Of a stretch of DNA of 16,352 nt, positions 16,113 through 16,352 are shown piece by piece. The position numbers and the translations under genes were made by a program. This DNA comes from JAZKIX01 sp040384645 (GTDB lineage: Bacteria > Pseudomonadota > Gammaproteobacteria > Burkholderiales > Burkholderiaceae_D), in contig JAZKIX010000147.1 of NCBI GenBank assembly GCA_040384645.1, forward strand, positions 1 through 16,352, in the 5' to 3' direction. The notes below the pieces were generated by a model that was given only the letters and a program-made list of their open reading frames with translations, was not told the origin of the DNA and did not search any database. The number at the start of each line of letters is the position of its first letter. The stretch's first letter is position 1.

Positions 16113-16352
16113 TTATCTATCAATCTCACCAAAAACGATATCTTGCGTACCAATAATCGTCACGGCGTCGGCAATCATATGCCCTCTCGCCATTTCATCG
16201 AGTCCTTGTAAATGCGCAAAACCCGGTGCACGAATTTTTAGCCGGTACGGCTTATTTGCGCCATCGGAAATCAAATAAATTCCAAACTCGCCTTTAGGAT
16301 GTTCAACGGCGGAGTAAGCCTCACCTGGTGGCACATGAAAACCTTCGGTAAA
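16113..16352 (-). CDS. nuoD: NADH-quinone oxidoreductase subunit D, C-terminal 79 residues only
   Basis: This is the 3' end of nuoD, cut by the right edge of the window. NuoD (49-kDa subunit) forms the quinone-reduction chamber with NuoB. The visible part begins FTEGFHVPPGEAYSAVEHPKG and ends with the characteristic MARGHMIADAVTIIGTQDIVFGEIDR-type tail, with the family's conserved KGEFG and SDGANKPYRLKIR segments. The frame stays open to position 16352, so the GTG at 16334 is internal and not a start. NuoD appears separate from NuoE, as in the usual operon; whether it is fused to NuoC, as in E. coli, cannot be seen here. Confidence 0.96.
   Translation of the reverse strand, partial: FTEGFHVPPGEAYSAVEHPKGEFGIYLISDGANKPYRLKIRAPGFAHLQGLDEMARGHMIADAVTIIGTQDIVFGEIDR

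Noticed and set aside
1..16352. tRNA, rRNA, insertion sequences, prophage or CRISPR
   Set aside because: No cloverleaf, transposase, terminal inverted repeats, att-like duplications or spaced direct repeats were seen. Nearly all bases belong to conserved housekeeping genes.

Overview
The window is a chromosomal segment of a betaproteobacterium. It is most likely a member of the Burkholderiales, perhaps Oxalobacteraceae-like, with moderate GC; this assignment comes from recalled protein similarity and gene order, not a search. It is dominated by the minus-strand operon for respiratory complex I (NADH:ubiquinone oxidoreductase). No RNA genes, mobile elements, CRISPR arrays or integration scars are visible. 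Gene density is high and no gene-free stretch reaches 300 bases.

Right and centre (16352 down to 4215, minus strand): the operon enters the window inside nuoD and runs without a break through nuoE, F, G, H, I, J, K, L, M and N. Spacing is tight: 4-nt or 1-nt overlaps at E/F, G/H and J/K, and gaps of 17-38 nt elsewhere. nuoE, F and G encode the NADH-oxidising arm, nuoD and I are part of the arm that carries electrons to quinone, and nuoH and J-N encode the membrane proton-pumping arm. All Fe-S ligands and key pump residues checked are present. The exception is the optional N7 cluster of NuoG, whose four cysteine positions are replaced by Ser, Asp, Ser and Ser. The operon promoter and nuoA-C lie outside the window.

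Operon tail (4200 to 3182, minus strand): nuoN is followed after 14 nt by a small three-helix membrane protein of the DUF2818 type. A NUDIX hydrolase resembling ADP-ribose pyrophosphatase follows 137 nt later. The first is a candidate complex I accessory factor; the second fits nicotinamide nucleotide housekeeping.

Left (3008 to 1): a plus-strand gene for electron-transfer flavoprotein:ubiquinone oxidoreductase (ETF-QO) converges on the NUDIX gene, with a perfect 16-bp hairpin and T-run between them. Divergent from ETF-QO is a two-gene minus-strand unit, a short-chain dehydrogenase overlapping a hot-dog-fold thioesterase that runs off the left edge. ETF-QO, the dehydrogenase and the thioesterase suggest acyl-CoA metabolism. 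The window therefore places two ubiquinone-reducing entry points, complex I and ETF-QO, side by side. I found no convincing new system; the least-understood gene is the DUF2818 protein.
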